Shown here: piece by piece, positions 12,301-23,502 of the stretch
Layout of the letters: each line of letters begins with the position of its first letter
Numbering within the stretch: the stretch's first letter is position 1
Source: Cryptomeria japonica
Lineage: Eukaryota > Streptophyta > Pinopsida > Cupressales > Cupressaceae
Assembly: GCF_030272615.1 (NCBI RefSeq)
Contig: NC_081406.1
Location: forward strand, 244,707,218-244,771,217
DNA: 64,000 bases
Direction: 5' to 3'
The notes under the pieces: model-generated
Database searches by the model: none
What the model was told of the DNA's origin: nothing
Seen by the model: the letters and a program-made list of their open reading frames with translations, nothing else
Position numbers and translations under genes: made by a program

Positions 12301-13260
12301 TGGTCTACAGTCTTCTTTTATGTAGATACGGTGGGTACAAACTATAGGATCAATTCCATGCATATCCTTGTAATCCCATGCAAAAGCATGTTTATGACAT
12401 TTGAGCAAGTCCACAAGTGCTCCTCTTTGGGTTTCTGTAAGTTTATTATTGATATTCAAGTATTTGTTTGAATCAAATTCCACTTTGATAGTAAGATCAA
12501 TCTGAAATAATTCAGAAAAATGACAAGTGTGGACTTCATGTGGCAACAGAGTATGCAATATATTAGTGGCTACAGGAAAGTCTGATTCTAAAATATTTGA
12601 TACTAACTCCTGCAACAGTTGCTCTTGTCTTAACTCATTTGTCAGAATTTTATAGAGAATTGAGTCATCATCATGAAGTTGGATGAATGATGCTCTATTA
12701 ATCATCATAAGTTGATTCACAGAGTCAAATCCTTCTTCAAATTCTTCTCTCAAGTTAGGCCAAACGGCTTGTTGTTGATCAAATAGGGGTTGAGCAGGAG
12801 AATACAGAGCTAGAGTTTTGGTAGTATTTCCATCTAAGATAGTCATGTCCCCTGACTGGCATCTAATATATGCATCAGTTGTAGCAAGCCAAGGTCTTCC
12901 CAAAATCACTGGAAATCCTCCCAATGTGACCTTAGGAGACAATATCATAAAGTCTGCAGGGTATTCCCAAGAATCTAAAGCAACAACTATATCTTCAATC
13001 ATACCATCAGGTCGAACTGTGGAGCTATCAACAAGTTGTAGGACTATAGGTGTAGGTCTGAGACTAGTTATTTCAAGCTACTGCATAATATCCCTTGTCA
13101 TAACATTAATGGTTGCTCCCAAATCTATCAAAGCATTCTTTATCTGAGTGCCATTGATGACTATTTTTACAACAAGGCTACCAGGATCAGCAAACTTAGG
13201 AATTGAAACTTTTCCTAACATAATATCAGCCAATTGACCCATTACATGCACTGTTTACGG
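12286..13260 (-). pseudogene. Aspartic protease and linker of element G
   Basis: On the minus strand 'NALIDLGATINVMTRD' (about 13135-13090) is the retropepsin site in its DLGA(S/T) form, as in Athila-like elements. A typical flap-side 'LGGFPVILGRPWLAT' block follows near 12920, then an acidic linker running into RT. The stretch 13002-12286 is open for 238 codons; the protease upstream is separated from it by stops. Confidence 0.82.
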
Positions 13261-13389
13261 ATCTTTTTTCTTTCTACCAGGTTTCTTTAGGCATGCTTCC
13301 CTAAGTGCCTTACAATACATAGGTACATCTTTAATAGCTTGTAACAATGGGATTTTAACACATACATGTTTTAGCTGATCTATAATATC

Positions 13390-14930
13390 AAAACTTTGTT
13401 CTTGTTTTAGGAGGAGGCATTATTGTAGGTTGTTGTGGTTGTTGCATAGGTTGCTGATATCCAAAAGACTGATTTGTCCATGGCTAACCCCCCCCCCCCT
13501 CCATTGAGGAGCAGGTTGCCAATTTCCTTGAAATTGTTGCCATGGTCCCTAAGGTGGAGACCAATTTCCTTGTGGCTGCTACCACTATGGATTTTGATTG
13601 GCAAAATATTTCCCTTGGCCTTGAGGACCATATCAATTTGGATAACTACCAAAATTTTGAGCATAAGGAGATTTCCATTGATTATTTGGTGCATAGGAAT
13701 TTTCCACTATAACCAGAAAAAGAAAGTGGATCAAGAGGCATACCTTGTCTTGGAAAATTTGGCCTTCTTTGAGCAACATAGAAAACTTGTTCATCATCAC
13801 CTTGTAATGTCTTGAAATCAGGAACTTCAAGATTTGCAACCATTTTACACCTGCAATCTCTTTTCCTTTGTCTACAATGGGGCCAAAAATCTTCAAGAAC
13901 TGAATCAGCTTCCTCATGCTTCTTCTTAGTTGAGAGTGTGTCCAGTTGAGTAGCCATATTGTTTATGACATCCTCCTTAAAATCCTTCAACAAATGGTTG
14001 TTCCATTCTAGAAACTCCATTACCAGATGTTGATGAAGAAACTCCTGGCTTGAAACGCCTATTCTTCTTAGAAGCAGATCTGAAATACTTCTGACAGATT
14101 TGTCCAATGTCAATCCATGTTGATTGTGTTATGTCACCTCCTCTCATAAGATCCAAAGCATATGTACATTCATCACTTCCTCTCAAAAATATTAGCTTGA
14201 GAGAATCTTCATTTAGAGTGTTATGCTTGGACTTTTTGACACTAAATAGAAACCTCTCTAGGTAATCTTCACGACTCTCATCTTCTTTCTGTGTCATTCT
14301 AAAAATATCATCCCCATGGTGGTCAATTCCTCTATAATAATCCTTGTATTTCGTGAGAAACAATCATTTGATCTCATCCCATGTAGTGATTGTGCTACTC
14401 CCTAGACTCATAAACCATCTTAAAGATGATTCTTTCAAAGTGGCAGGGAATATTTTGAGTCTATGGGCATCTGTAGTATAATCAAAACTCCTACAGAGGA
14501 CATCAAATTCAAACAAGAATGTGTCTGGGTCCTCTGTCACTAATCTATAGAATTTAGGGAGAGAAGAAGCTAGAATGTTCTTGAGATTAGCATTATCATG
14601 CTAATCAAAGATAGGGAACTCAATTGTTGGTGCCACAGGTGGAGGTGGATTATTCCCACCAGGGAGTGGATTTCCTTGCATTGGGATTTTGGGAGAATTT
14701 ACTAAATGAAGTTCCTCTTCAGGAGGTCCAAAGAGAAAATGGAGGTTGTTCTCAAGAAGTTCAAATTTGGGAGGGTTCAAATTTTCTGGGATTTGATATA
14801 GTGCAACAAAAGGATTTACATCTGTGGGGTCATGAACTAAGTCTTATATGATTAGGATGATTGGGAAGGAATCTACCTTGAGCATCTCTTCTTCGCCTAT
14901 GCATACAGATTCATAAACATTACTTTAGAT
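13390..14930 (-). pseudogene. gag of element G
   Basis: Overlapping open segments in two or three frames give a capsid-like domain: 'TKYKDYYRGIDHHGDDIF', 'ESREDYLERFLFSVKK' and the preceding 'LRWFMSLGSSTITTWDEI'. This is followed by a Gln/Asn/Gly-rich tail at 13410-13700 containing a C13 run at 13488-13500. Several frameshifts occur (for example near 13980-14110 and 13640-13690). The N-terminal part near 14800-14600 is proline-rich. Gag would have formed the particle; the copy is dead. Confidence 0.8.
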
Positions 14931-15005
14931 AGTTAGGGCTATCAAAAACAACTAAACTAAAAACTAAAAAGATAATAACCATAACAGGTTCTTAGTTTGA
15001 CACCA

Positions 15006-15023
15006 TCCCCGGCAACGGTGCCA
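15006..15023 (-). other. Primer-binding site of element G (tRNA-Asp)
   Basis: The plus-strand bases tccccggcaacggtgcca match the 3' end of plant tRNA-Asp(GTC) at 17 of 18 positions; the known tRNA end has C where this has T. The site ends four bases (aaaa) from the 5' LTR at 15028. The tRNA identity rests on established knowledge of the plant tRNA and of Athila-type priming. Confidence 0.9.
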
Positions 15024-15027
15024 AAAA

Positions 15028-16318
15028 TGTTTACTCCATCAATAGGAATAATAAATATAGTTAAAGTCTCAACCCAAAGTTTGTACATTCACTCTGTGAA
15101 GTTACTATCGCCATAACTGAAGTTCATTTGATTGTCAACCCAGGGACGTATTACTTGAAATGGGTCTACACTATATATGCACTAAGATCCTGCGATGGCT
15201 ATCCTGCATTACTGTAACAACTAAAATCTATTTGGGAAAAGCAAGCAAGAATTAAAACAACTGAATAGCTACAGGAAAACTTTGCATTAACATAAAACTC
15301 ACTTAAAGAAATGCTAATTAAGACCAAAGCTGTCAAACAGGAATTACTTTGTTTGCTTTGGCTGCAGGAATAGTCAATGGATCCGTTTCTAGTGGTTGTA
15401 GGAACAGTCAATGCCAGGACATCTACTGCACCAGAAAAATAAAACTAAATTTAACAAAGGCACAGGATCACTCACCAAGTGGGCCCCCTTGAATGAGTGT
15501 ATCCAGGCTTCCAAAATAACTCTAAGTGCTCAGAATAACATAACTTTATTCATTGTTTCTCAAAAGTCAATACAAAATTTAGAATGAAAGAAAACTCAAA
15601 CACTTTGCAACTTTATTTCTAAAATCTTATGCTCTTTTTCCCCCTCTTTCTTTTCTAGCCTCAGAGAAGAGATGAAGGTACTTATTTTTAAAAAAAACTT
15701 CCTACAATTAAGATCATGCCGATGAGAAGAGGTGGATAACATTCATGAAGGAGAACAGTCGGAGTTAAGCCACTAAAAACTTGGATCTACACCAAACCAC
15801 AGCCAAGAATATAGTGTGGCGGTATTACAAGATTGATGCCCACTAAAGTCAAACATAAATGAGTCTTGTGCGCCTTGCTACTCTGTCGTTCCTCGCGCTC
15901 ATTATCCTCTTCGCTGATTTGAACTTTTAGTCACCCCCTTGAATATCTCAAACTGCCCTCTCGACGTGACAAGACAACCTTCTCCACAACATCTCATTTA
16001 TTCCTACAATTTAAAAAGAGAGAACATACAAGCATATACATATCTATTTTAATTAATCATAACACTTATTCATTTCACACATGATATCGCCTATGACAAT
16101 CCGTATGGCAACAGGAACAAATCACATGGCTATAGGAATAACAAACATGGCAACAAGAATAACTGGCAAAGACAAATCATGATTTAATGGGTTCAGTTAA
16201 CATCTGAAATGCATATAGTCAAACTTTTATACATCATTACCATCCCATTATACAAATTAAAACATGACAAAAACTTATGAGTTCTAGGAATAAAAGGAGC
16301 TAATATCTCAGCTCATCA
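15028..16318 (-). repeat. 5' LTR of element G
   Basis: A 1291-base LTR starting TGTTTACTCC and ending GCTCATCA on the plus strand, followed by the atcat duplication at 16319-16323. Differences from the other LTR are mostly transitions plus a few small indels. Confidence 0.95.
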
Positions 16319-16323
16319 ATCAT

Positions 16324-16460
16324 ACCAGAGCACAACAGATCAAATACCAGAACACTACAAAATAGCCAAATCAACTCTCTACAATCATCGAAACACCAAA
16401 ACACAAGAATATGTTGGCATCAATGACAACAACATATCCTAGTAGCAGCAATATCCAACA
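16324..16460 (-). repeat. 3' LTR of element C, right part
   Basis: This resumes the C LTR directly after the G duplication ('accagagcacaac') and ends atatccaaca, aligned with 21840-21976. Together with 4353-5437 it completes the LTR. Confidence 0.95.
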
Positions 16461-16800
16461 ATCTCCCCTGTTGGCATTGATGGCAACATATGAATGTGAA
16501 AAATAATCGATACAAAGAAATAAATCAATACCAGCAGTCTCCCCCTAAGATGCACACAATGCTCCAAAGATAAGGCATTTTTTTCACATGCTTCTCTCCC
16601 CCTTTGATAGCAATGCCAAAGACAAAAAACAAATCAGTATTCTCTCCATCTAAGAAGGACAAAATCTCCCCCTTAGGATAAACTCACAAATCTGAACAAC
16701 CGAATCACTCGCTAACTACTCCGGCTAAGTAACAACACCAACTCATCAATCTAGATAAGAAGATAAGACTTTGAAGTCTACTAGATTGATGCATCTCAAT
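16461..16800 (-). other. Polypurine tract and 3' internal non-coding region of element C
   Basis: On the minus strand CAGGGGAGAT (16461-16470) abuts the 3' LTR and fits a copia polypurine tract. Further purine-rich runs ('aggggggagact' type, near 16535-16545, 16595-16605 and 16665-16675) occur between here and the RNase H end. No coding function. Confidence 0.7.
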
Positions 16801-17290
16801 GCCTCTAGTTCTCATCAAGAGGGGTAGAGACCTCTAACTTGTCTCTCAAATATACAAATATATATGCAAGCAAAGGCTTAGTAAAAGTATTTGTAATCCG
16901 ATCCTTTGCAGACACATACTCTAATTTTACTTCTTCATCGGTGACTTTCTCCCTCAAAAAGTGATACTTAATTGATATATGCTTTGTTTTAGAATGTAGT
17001 ACTAGATTCTTGGAAATATTAATAGCACTTGAATTATTACAGTATATAACAGTAGGCTCATCATAAGAAACTCTAATGTCCTTCAGCATCTGCTTCATCC
17101 AAACTACCTAAGTATAGTTGCTAGAAGCAGCAATGTATTCAAATTTTGCAGTAGATAGAGATATAGCATCATGTTTCTTAGTGGACCATGAAAGCAACTT
17201 CTTCCCTAAAAAGAAACCTCCATCGGTTGCTTAGACAACTTACATCCAGTCACCATAGGAGTTCCAACCAAAACTTCTTCAATAATTCCT
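16801..17290 (-). pseudogene. RNase H of element C (Ty1/copia)
   Basis: The 97-codon open segment 17098-16805 has 'YCNNSSAINISKNLVLHSKT' and 'HISIKYHFLREKV', then the C-terminal 'STPLDEN' end typical of copia polyproteins. The family has D where this copy reads YCNN, so a catalytic residue has probably been lost. Upstream, 17100-17290 is the start of the domain, broken by stops. Confidence 0.85.
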
Positions 17291-18250
17291 TCACATACTT
17301 AGATTGAGAAATGAAAATGCCTTTTTAAGTCTGTGTAATCTGCAATCCTAAGAAGAATTTCATCTCACCTATCATAGACATATCAAACTCCTTTTGCATA
17401 TCATCAAAAAAATTCATACTCAAATCATCATCTCCTCCAAAAATAATTTCATCAACAAAAAATTCAACAATCAAAATGTTATCATTATCAACCTTAAAGT
17501 ATAAATTACTATCAGCGGTACCTTTACAGAATCCCAACTTCATCAAATACTTGTCCAGCCTAGCATACAAGGCTCTAGGGGCTTGCTTCAGTCCATACAG
17601 TACTTTCTTCAATTTTCATACCATGTCTCCTTCATCTGATAATGAAAACCCATTCGATTGCTCAATGTAGACTTCCTCTTCCAAATGACCATTCAAAAAG
17701 GATGACTTAACATCCATCTAATATACCATGAAATTCTTGTAAGCAGCATATGCAAGTAGTAATCTAACAGCTTCAATTCTAGCTATCAGAGAAAATGTCT
17801 CCTCATAATCAATCCCTTCCATTAGAGAACATACCAATCTTGTTTTGTTTCTTACCATTTTACCAGCTTCATTCAATTTATTTCAGAACACCCATTTAGT
17901 ACCAATCACATTGTTGTCTTTAGGTCTCGAAACAAGCTCCCATGTGTTATTCTTCTCAATCCGATTCAACTCTTCTTCTATAGATTTTATCGAATTATCA
18001 GCTTTACATGCTTCAACAACATCTGTAGGTTCAATCTTGGAAATCAAACATATCTCTTCAGCAACAATCCTCCTCCTAGTCATCACACCTTTATTTTTAT
18101 CACCAATAATTTGATTTTCTAAATGATTCAAATTTACATACCTCAGAGTATTCTAAATGTTCTAATTTTCAAGTTCTTCATCTTCTTCATCAGCAGCAGC
18201 AATATCCGGATTAACTGTCTCTACCGGAGAATTCTACTTTAAGATCTTAT
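17291..18250 (-). pseudogene. Reverse transcriptase of element C
   Basis: The start is at 18131-17883: 'SIEEELNRIEKNNTWELV' and 'NNVIGTKWVF'. A broken middle follows, then 17612-17325 with 'LYGLKQAPRALYARLDKYL' and 'FFLGLQITQT'. The catalytic box reads FVDEIIFG in place of the family's YVDDIIFG, so the second metal-binding Asp is Glu. Combined with frame breaks near 17880 and 17620, this copy cannot be active. Confidence 0.88.
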
Positions 18251-18299
18251 TCTATACAGGCTTTGAAATAACATCTTGATCATCAAACTCATATCCACA

Positions 18300-19180
18300 T
18301 GCTCTGATCTACTTCTCATGACATTCATCAACCTTCACATTTGCACTTTCTACTATCTTTGTCAACCTCTTATTGTAACATCGGTAGGCCTTTCTCTTGG
18401 TAGAATAACCCAAGAAGATTCCTTCATCAAATCTTGCATCAAACTTCCCTATATCCTCATCTCTTTTGATATAACATTTGCTTCCAAAAACTCTGAAATA
18501 TCTAACTGTAAGAACGTGACCAAACCATAACTCATAAGGAGTCTTACCAGAATCACCTTTTATATGCACCCGGTTGAATGTGTAAATAGAAGTTCTAACA
18601 ACTTCTCTCCAAAAGGTTTGCACAACATTTCCTTCAATCAACATAGTCCTAGAATCATCCAAAATGGTTTTGTTCTTCCTTTCAACAACTCCATTCTGTT
18701 TAGGGGTTGTATGAGCAGATAACTGTCTTATAATTCTATTTCTCTCACAAAATGAATCAAACTCACCAAATGTGAATTCTCCTCCTCTATCATATCTCGG
18801 ACACTTTAGCTTCAATCATGTTTCTATCTCCACCTTAGCTTTTAATATCTTGAATTTCTCTAGTGCTTCTAATTTCTCCCTTAGAAAAGTGACCCACATC
18901 ATTCTAGAGTAGTCATCAATCAACAACATGAAATATCTATTACCTTTCATACTTCTCACTCTTGTAGGACAACACAAATCAATACGTACAAGACCTAATA
19001 AACCATTAGATATATACAACTTAATTTTAAATGAAATTATTGTTTGCTTTCCCAACTGACATTTTTTACACACCAGATTAGAAGGCTTCACAATTTTAGG
19101 TAGATCTCTAACAGCTTCAATAGAACTTAACCTTATCATGCAGTCAAAATTAACATGACACATCCTTCTATGCCACAACT
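18300..19180 (-). pseudogene. Integrase of element C (GAG-pre-integrase and core)
   Basis: The zinc-binding part is 'WHRRMCHVNFDCMIRLSS' followed by 'CKKCQLGKQ' (19178-19060). The core has 'VRIDLCCPTR', 'YFMLLIDDYSRMMWVTFL', 'KCPRYDRGGEFTFGEFD' and 'TPKQNGVVERKNKTILDD' in the open segment 18815-18309. The DD(35)E residues are recognisable. A stop at the 18816 junction separates the two open parts. Family members usually read a Ser before DRGGEF where this has Tyr. Confidence 0.9.
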
Positions 19181-19502
19181 AACTTTCATCTATCTAAGCA
19201 ATCTAACAACTTTTCTCACTGGCATTCAAATTAAAGATATTACCTTTAGTCTTAGTCCTTGATGCAATTTCTATTCTTGAGGCATTTAGAATCTTGCATT
19301 TACCACTCTTGAATTGCAAAGCATATCCCTTTTCAACCATTTATCCAACACTCAAAAGATTATGCTTTAGACCTTCAACATATAAGACATCATTAGTATT
19401 ATTCTAACCATCAAAAGAAAGAGAACCTCTACCATGAACCACACAAGATTTATGATCTCCAAATCTTACTATACCACCATCATACCTCTCCATATTTATA
19501 AA

Positions 19503-19757
19503 TTATTTTTTATCACCTGTCATATGATGTGAACAACCACTGTCAATTATCCATTCATATTTCTCTTCAATCTTAGCAGCCAAAGCTTTCTCCTCAACAA
19601 TGCAACTTGTAGAATTCACTGGTACCAGATCATCTTCCTTGATAGCAATAAATACAAATTCATCTTCTAAATTCCCATTCTCAGACTCTTCATTTGTCAC
19701 ACCTTCATCAGCAGCATAATAACATCTCTTCTGATATCTATACTTCCAGTTAGGCAT
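19503..19757 (-). pseudogene. Protease of element C
   Basis: The 84-codon segment ends in 'WIIDSGCSHHMTGDKK', the classical copia aspartic-protease site, and its catalytic Asp is intact. Acidic sequence precedes it. It lies between gag and integrase in the usual copia order; 19181-19502, up to the integrase, is broken by stops. Confidence 0.88.
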
Positions 19758-19808
19758 ATAGGGCTTATCATACTTATCATGCTTCTCATATCTATCATGC
19801 TCATCAGA

Positions 19809-20690
19809 TCAATCATGATTATCATATTTTGACATTCTCTCAAGACACCTAGAAGCAAAATATCCTATCTTATTACAGGAGAAACCTTTCAAAGGCAACT
19901 TTTCATCATACTTACTTTCTCCCTTAGGAAATCTCTGAGCAATAAGTCCTTCAAGCTCATCCAGCTCCCTTTCTTGTTCTTCCATCTCTCTCATTTCTCT
20001 TTCATATCTGGAAACTCTAGATGAACTCTCTCCCAAATAATACTTCAGCTTCTCAAATACAAAGGTTTTAAATGTAGTCTCAGATTTACCATGTGATTCT
20101 CCAAATTCATTCAACTCAAATGTAGCAAACTTACCAACCACCATGTCTCTTGTTATAGTAGTTATAGTCCAGATCTCATCAATAGCAGCAACTTTAGCTT
20201 TGTAAGTATGAGGCAAAGATCTTAGCACCTTAACAACAATCTCATCTTCTTCAAGAGTTCCACTGGCACATTTGATGTTCATGACAAGTCCATTCACTTT
20301 ACCCATAAAGGATGTTATGTTCTCATCTTCTCCCATGTTCAACGTGTCATACTTTCCTTTCAAGCTCTGCAACTTAGCAACTTTGACATGTTTATCTCCT
20401 TCATACAAGCTCTCTAACTTCTCCTAGACCTCATGTGCAATATGTAGACCCGTCACATTAGTCATCTTTGAATCGGTCAAGGCACTCAGTAATGCTTCCT
20501 TGGCACTTATTCTATGTCCAACATCCTTGATCTCAACAGCAGTAACCAGACCATTCCGAGGAACATTGTAGGTATTCTTTGTAATCTTCCAATAATCATC
20601 TCCAAGACACTTCAAATGACACTCCATCTGATCTTCCATACAGTATAATTGTTTCCATCAAATCTTGGACTCTCTTTCTTGAAAACATAG
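19809..20690 (-). pseudogene. gag of element C
   Basis: The open segment 20408-19809 (199 codons) carries the copia gag middle ('VAKLQSLKGKYDTLNMGEDE', 'IVVKVLRSLPHTYKAKVAAI'), then a degenerate zinc knuckle ('FSCNKIGYFASRC'), which lacks the first Cys and the His of a CCHC motif. The N-terminal part at 20639-20424 (71 codons) lies in the same reading frame and is split from it by a stop at 20424-20426. Confidence 0.85.
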
Positions 20691-20743
20691 GATGCCATCC
20701 TGGATCTCCTCAAGTGGTCAATCTTCTTCAGAAGGATCTATCT

Positions 20744-20752
20744 CTGATACCA
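20744..20752 (-). other. Primer-binding site of element C (tRNA-iMet)
   Basis: The minus strand reads TGGTATCAGAGA starting two bases from the LTR. This matches the 3' end of initiator tRNA-Met used by most plant copia elements. Confidence 0.9.
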
Positions 20753-20754
20753 AT

Positions 20755-21976
20755 TGTTGGCAACAACAATGATGGAAAATTGAGAGGGGGAGTGAACTAG
20801 TTTTCACCAGATCAAACAATTTAAGCACAATCTCAAATCTAATCAACTACAACAAGAATAAAGATAAATAAAATAACAAAAACACACATAACACCAAAAT
20901 TTTGACGTGGAAAACCCAGCTAAGGGAAAAACCACAGTGGGAACCTATCCACAATAGATGATACTTTACAGTAGTATGTATAAATATTACAATGGGGAAT
21001 GCACTTGCATTTAGACACAGTGCCTAGAGCTCACTACTTAAAATATAATGACCTGGAAGGCTACAACCCTCAGGGAAGGTTCACCACCTTACAATATTAT
21101 TCGGACTACAATCTGGTTAAGATGAACTAAAAGAATAGCATCTCCTAATGCTTGATGACAGTTTCAATTAAGCTCAATTGTCTTCCTTGCAACACACTCT
21201 GCTCAATACACCACAATGAAAGATAAATTTTCTTGTTCACACATACACCACTCTCTAATAATGCAGACACAACCACCATACATCACCTATAACCCAATTA
21301 CATGAATATAAAACCTATTTATACAAATCATCAACCTTGACTACAAGGTTGGCTCAACCCTTAACACCTAATTACAAAATTACATTACACGATACATAAA
21401 TCAACCACCACACCAATACAATGCCATAGACAACATATCATGGATCCAAATCAAAACCTCAAACATGCAACACCACCAAAAAAATTGCCAAGATCAGCGC
21501 AACATGTTACACCACCAAAAATACCATATAACACGAAGAATATCACCGAACCCATAAGATCTTCAATAACGTGCACAATGATCAATGCAGACCACCAAGA
21601 CAAATAGGAAACGATTAGGAAACACCAAAAAGCACATTAGAATCATCTACAATAGCTGCACCAGTACCCCTTAATCATATCTTCATCTATCAACATGATA
21701 ACACTCAAGAACACTCAACAAAAGCAACTGGGATTAGAAAGATAACTTGCAGAGCACCAAATCATGAACCATCTAAATTGAAGATACACAAAAACATCCC
21801 AAACACTCTCCCAAATCTGCAACCAAAGATATGACCATACTGGAGCACAACAGGTCAAATACCAGAACACTGAAACACAGCCAACTCAACTCCCTACAAT
21901 CATCGGAACACCAAAAACATAGGAATATGTTGATATCAATGACAACAAAATATCCTAGTAGCAACAATATCCAACA
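20755..21976 (-). repeat. 5' LTR of element C
   Basis: An uninterrupted LTR of 1222 bases (plus-strand ends tgttggcaac and atatccaaca). The target duplication caaaa follows at 21977-21981. It is the reference for the split 3' LTR. Confidence 0.96.
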
Positions 21977-22916
21977 CAAAATTTGATCTCCATACTGGTT
22001 CTGCAGTATGCTTTGCTTTTTTTGTGAGAATTTTGCCTCATCTTGTAGGAAGCTCACAATCTATTGATCAGAATCAAAGACCTGCCAATTTACTTGATTA
22101 TCATGCACTGTAGGTCTCACCGCAAGTCTGATCTGTTGTTATTTCTTTGCTGCAACATGAGATGGAATGTCAAGTTGATCACCAACTGTTGCTAATCGAT
22201 CAACATGTTTATTCTGATTTCTAGGCACACTAGAAATATTAAAGGCCTCAAAACCTTCAATTAGATTCCATGTTCTATGCTTGTAGGACTTCAGAAGGTT
22301 GATCTTGGTGGTACTCTGAGATTTGACCTGATTTACAACCAACTCACTGTCTCCATGCACCTTCAAGGATTTGATCCCTCTCCTTTGTGATGTTTGGAGA
22401 CCCAAAATTAGAGCTTCATACTCACCCACATTGTTTGTGCAACCAAAATGAAGGCTGAAAGAAAAGTAATATTTCTCCCCTTTAGGAGAAATCAGTAGCA
22501 CATCAACCCTTGCACCATTTTTGGTTCCTTGAGCCATTAAAGAACATATCCCATAGTCCATGCATGTCACTATATTCTTTTGAGAGATTGGGGATAGGGC
22601 CACCCTCCTCATGGATGCAATAGGTAGCTAAGCATGTGTCTTTGATCTCATCAATGGGACCAAATTGAAATGCATTTTCCCATTCATCAATTAGGCAATC
22701 AGGAACCTCCTCCAACTGATTTGATGTCTCTCTTACTGACATTTCATCTTTCTCTTGATGGAGGGTGCAATTCATATTGATAGGAATTGGGGTATAGGGC
22801 TCTATATGATCATTCGCAACAGGCTCAACCCAAATGGTTACTTTGGTACCATATCTTGTCCTAAACAACATGTGAGACCAATCAAAAGATAGGTAACCAC
22901 CTATCTTAGCAATCAA
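21977..22916 (-). pseudogene. RNase H of element H
   Basis: Two overlapping open segments (22916-22503 and 22612-22139) together give an RVT_3-type RNase H. First comes 'YSDMHGLWDMFFNGSRNQ', then, after a frameshift near 22510-22545, 'CTNNVGEYEALILGL', 'LKVHGDSELVVNQVKS' and 'NQNKHVDRLATVGD'. The first catalytic Asp is Asn (FFNGS). The other acidic positions (Glu in GEYEAL, Asp in GDSE, Asp in HVDR) are present. This type is known as the additional, archaeal-like RNase H of some plant gypsy elements. It follows the protease here without an intervening RT. The final part (22060-21977) runs toward the C insertion point. Confidence 0.8.
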
Positions 22917-23497
22917 TTCCCTAGATTAAAAAATGGAAAAATAAGCAGGGAGGTCAATCACTGAGATGTCTTGCAACACACTACAACTCAGGCAGGCATG
23001 CAAGGTTAGATTTAAATCCTTAATGACCCCAACAGTCTAAAATGATGTGCCATCAAGTTGCACAAATCCCCTTGTGATAGGTTCATATTTGATACCTAGG
23101 CAGTCAACTATTCCCTTAGGTATAATTGAACTACTAACCCCACTATTTATCATATAATTATGAACAAGTTTATCTCCTATGATTAATAATAGATAAAAAG
23201 GGGGAGGCTTACTAATTTTATTTGGATTCTCTGCCTCCAAAGGTTGCACCAAGCTTGTAGAAATTGAAGAGCTCCAACCTTGACTGGTATCCTTTGCAAC
23301 ATCCATCCCTTTTATTACTTCTTGAAGTAGGCCTCTCTAAGATTGGATATCAAGACCATCCCACATAGATAGATTGATGCTGGCCATCTTCATCTGTTCA
23401 ACAATATTAAAGGGGATGGCAGCCTTAGCAGGGACCCTTACAACAACAAGGTCTTGTTTTGATATTATAGGAGCCTTAGGTGACTCTCGTTTAATGA
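22917..23497 (-). pseudogene. Protease and flanking linker of element H
   Basis: Open segment 23306-23037 (89 codons) holds 'HNYMINSGVSSSIIPKGIV', a retropepsin site whose catalytic Asp is Asn (codon 23145-23147). Upstream (23497-23340) is 'VVVRVPAKAAIPFNIVEQM', which joins the gag half at 27265 once T is removed. Downstream (23036-22917) is a short linker toward RNase H, with one stop near 22927. Confidence 0.75.
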
Positions 23498-23502
23498 CCT
23501 TT

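Larger units (their letters stand above)
5438..16318 (-). mobile_element. Element G: Athila-like Ty3/gypsy retrotransposon nested in element C
   Basis: This is a complete but decayed element of 10,881 bases on the minus strand. LTRs are 15028-16318 (5') and 5438-6734 (3'), with atcat duplications. The primer-binding site matches the 3' end of plant tRNA-Asp, and the order gag, protease, RT, RNase H, integrase, extra ORF is that of gypsy elements. The DLGAT protease motif, YMDDF reverse-transcriptase motif, tRNA-Asp priming and a long ORF after integrase together point to the Athila lineage; that lineage call is an inference from known family traits. By eye the two LTRs differ at roughly 20 of the first 235 aligned positions, so the insertion is not recent. 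Confidence 0.93.
4353..21976 (-). mobile_element. Element C: Ty1/copia retrotransposon with a nested gypsy insertion
   Basis: C runs on the minus strand. Its 5' LTR is 20755-21976 and its 3' LTR is 4353-5437 plus 16324-16460, split by element G. Both LTRs begin tgttggcaac and end atatccaaca on the plus strand. The flanks carry the duplication caaaa (4348-4352 and 21977-21981). Without G and its duplication, C is about 6.7 kb. Internal order on the minus strand is gag, protease, integrase, reverse transcriptase, RNase H, which is the Ty1/copia order. A tRNA-iMet type primer-binding site and a purine tract sit at the expected LTR edges. Stops and lost catalytic residues show it is inactive. Confidence 0.95.

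Noticed and set aside
13474-13815. Plus-strand frame with a poly-proline start
   Set aside because: Antisense of the gag tail of element G; the prolines come from a C13 run.
22139-22612. Possible cellular RNase H gene
   Set aside because: Sequence type, decay and collinearity with protease and gag pieces place it in element H.
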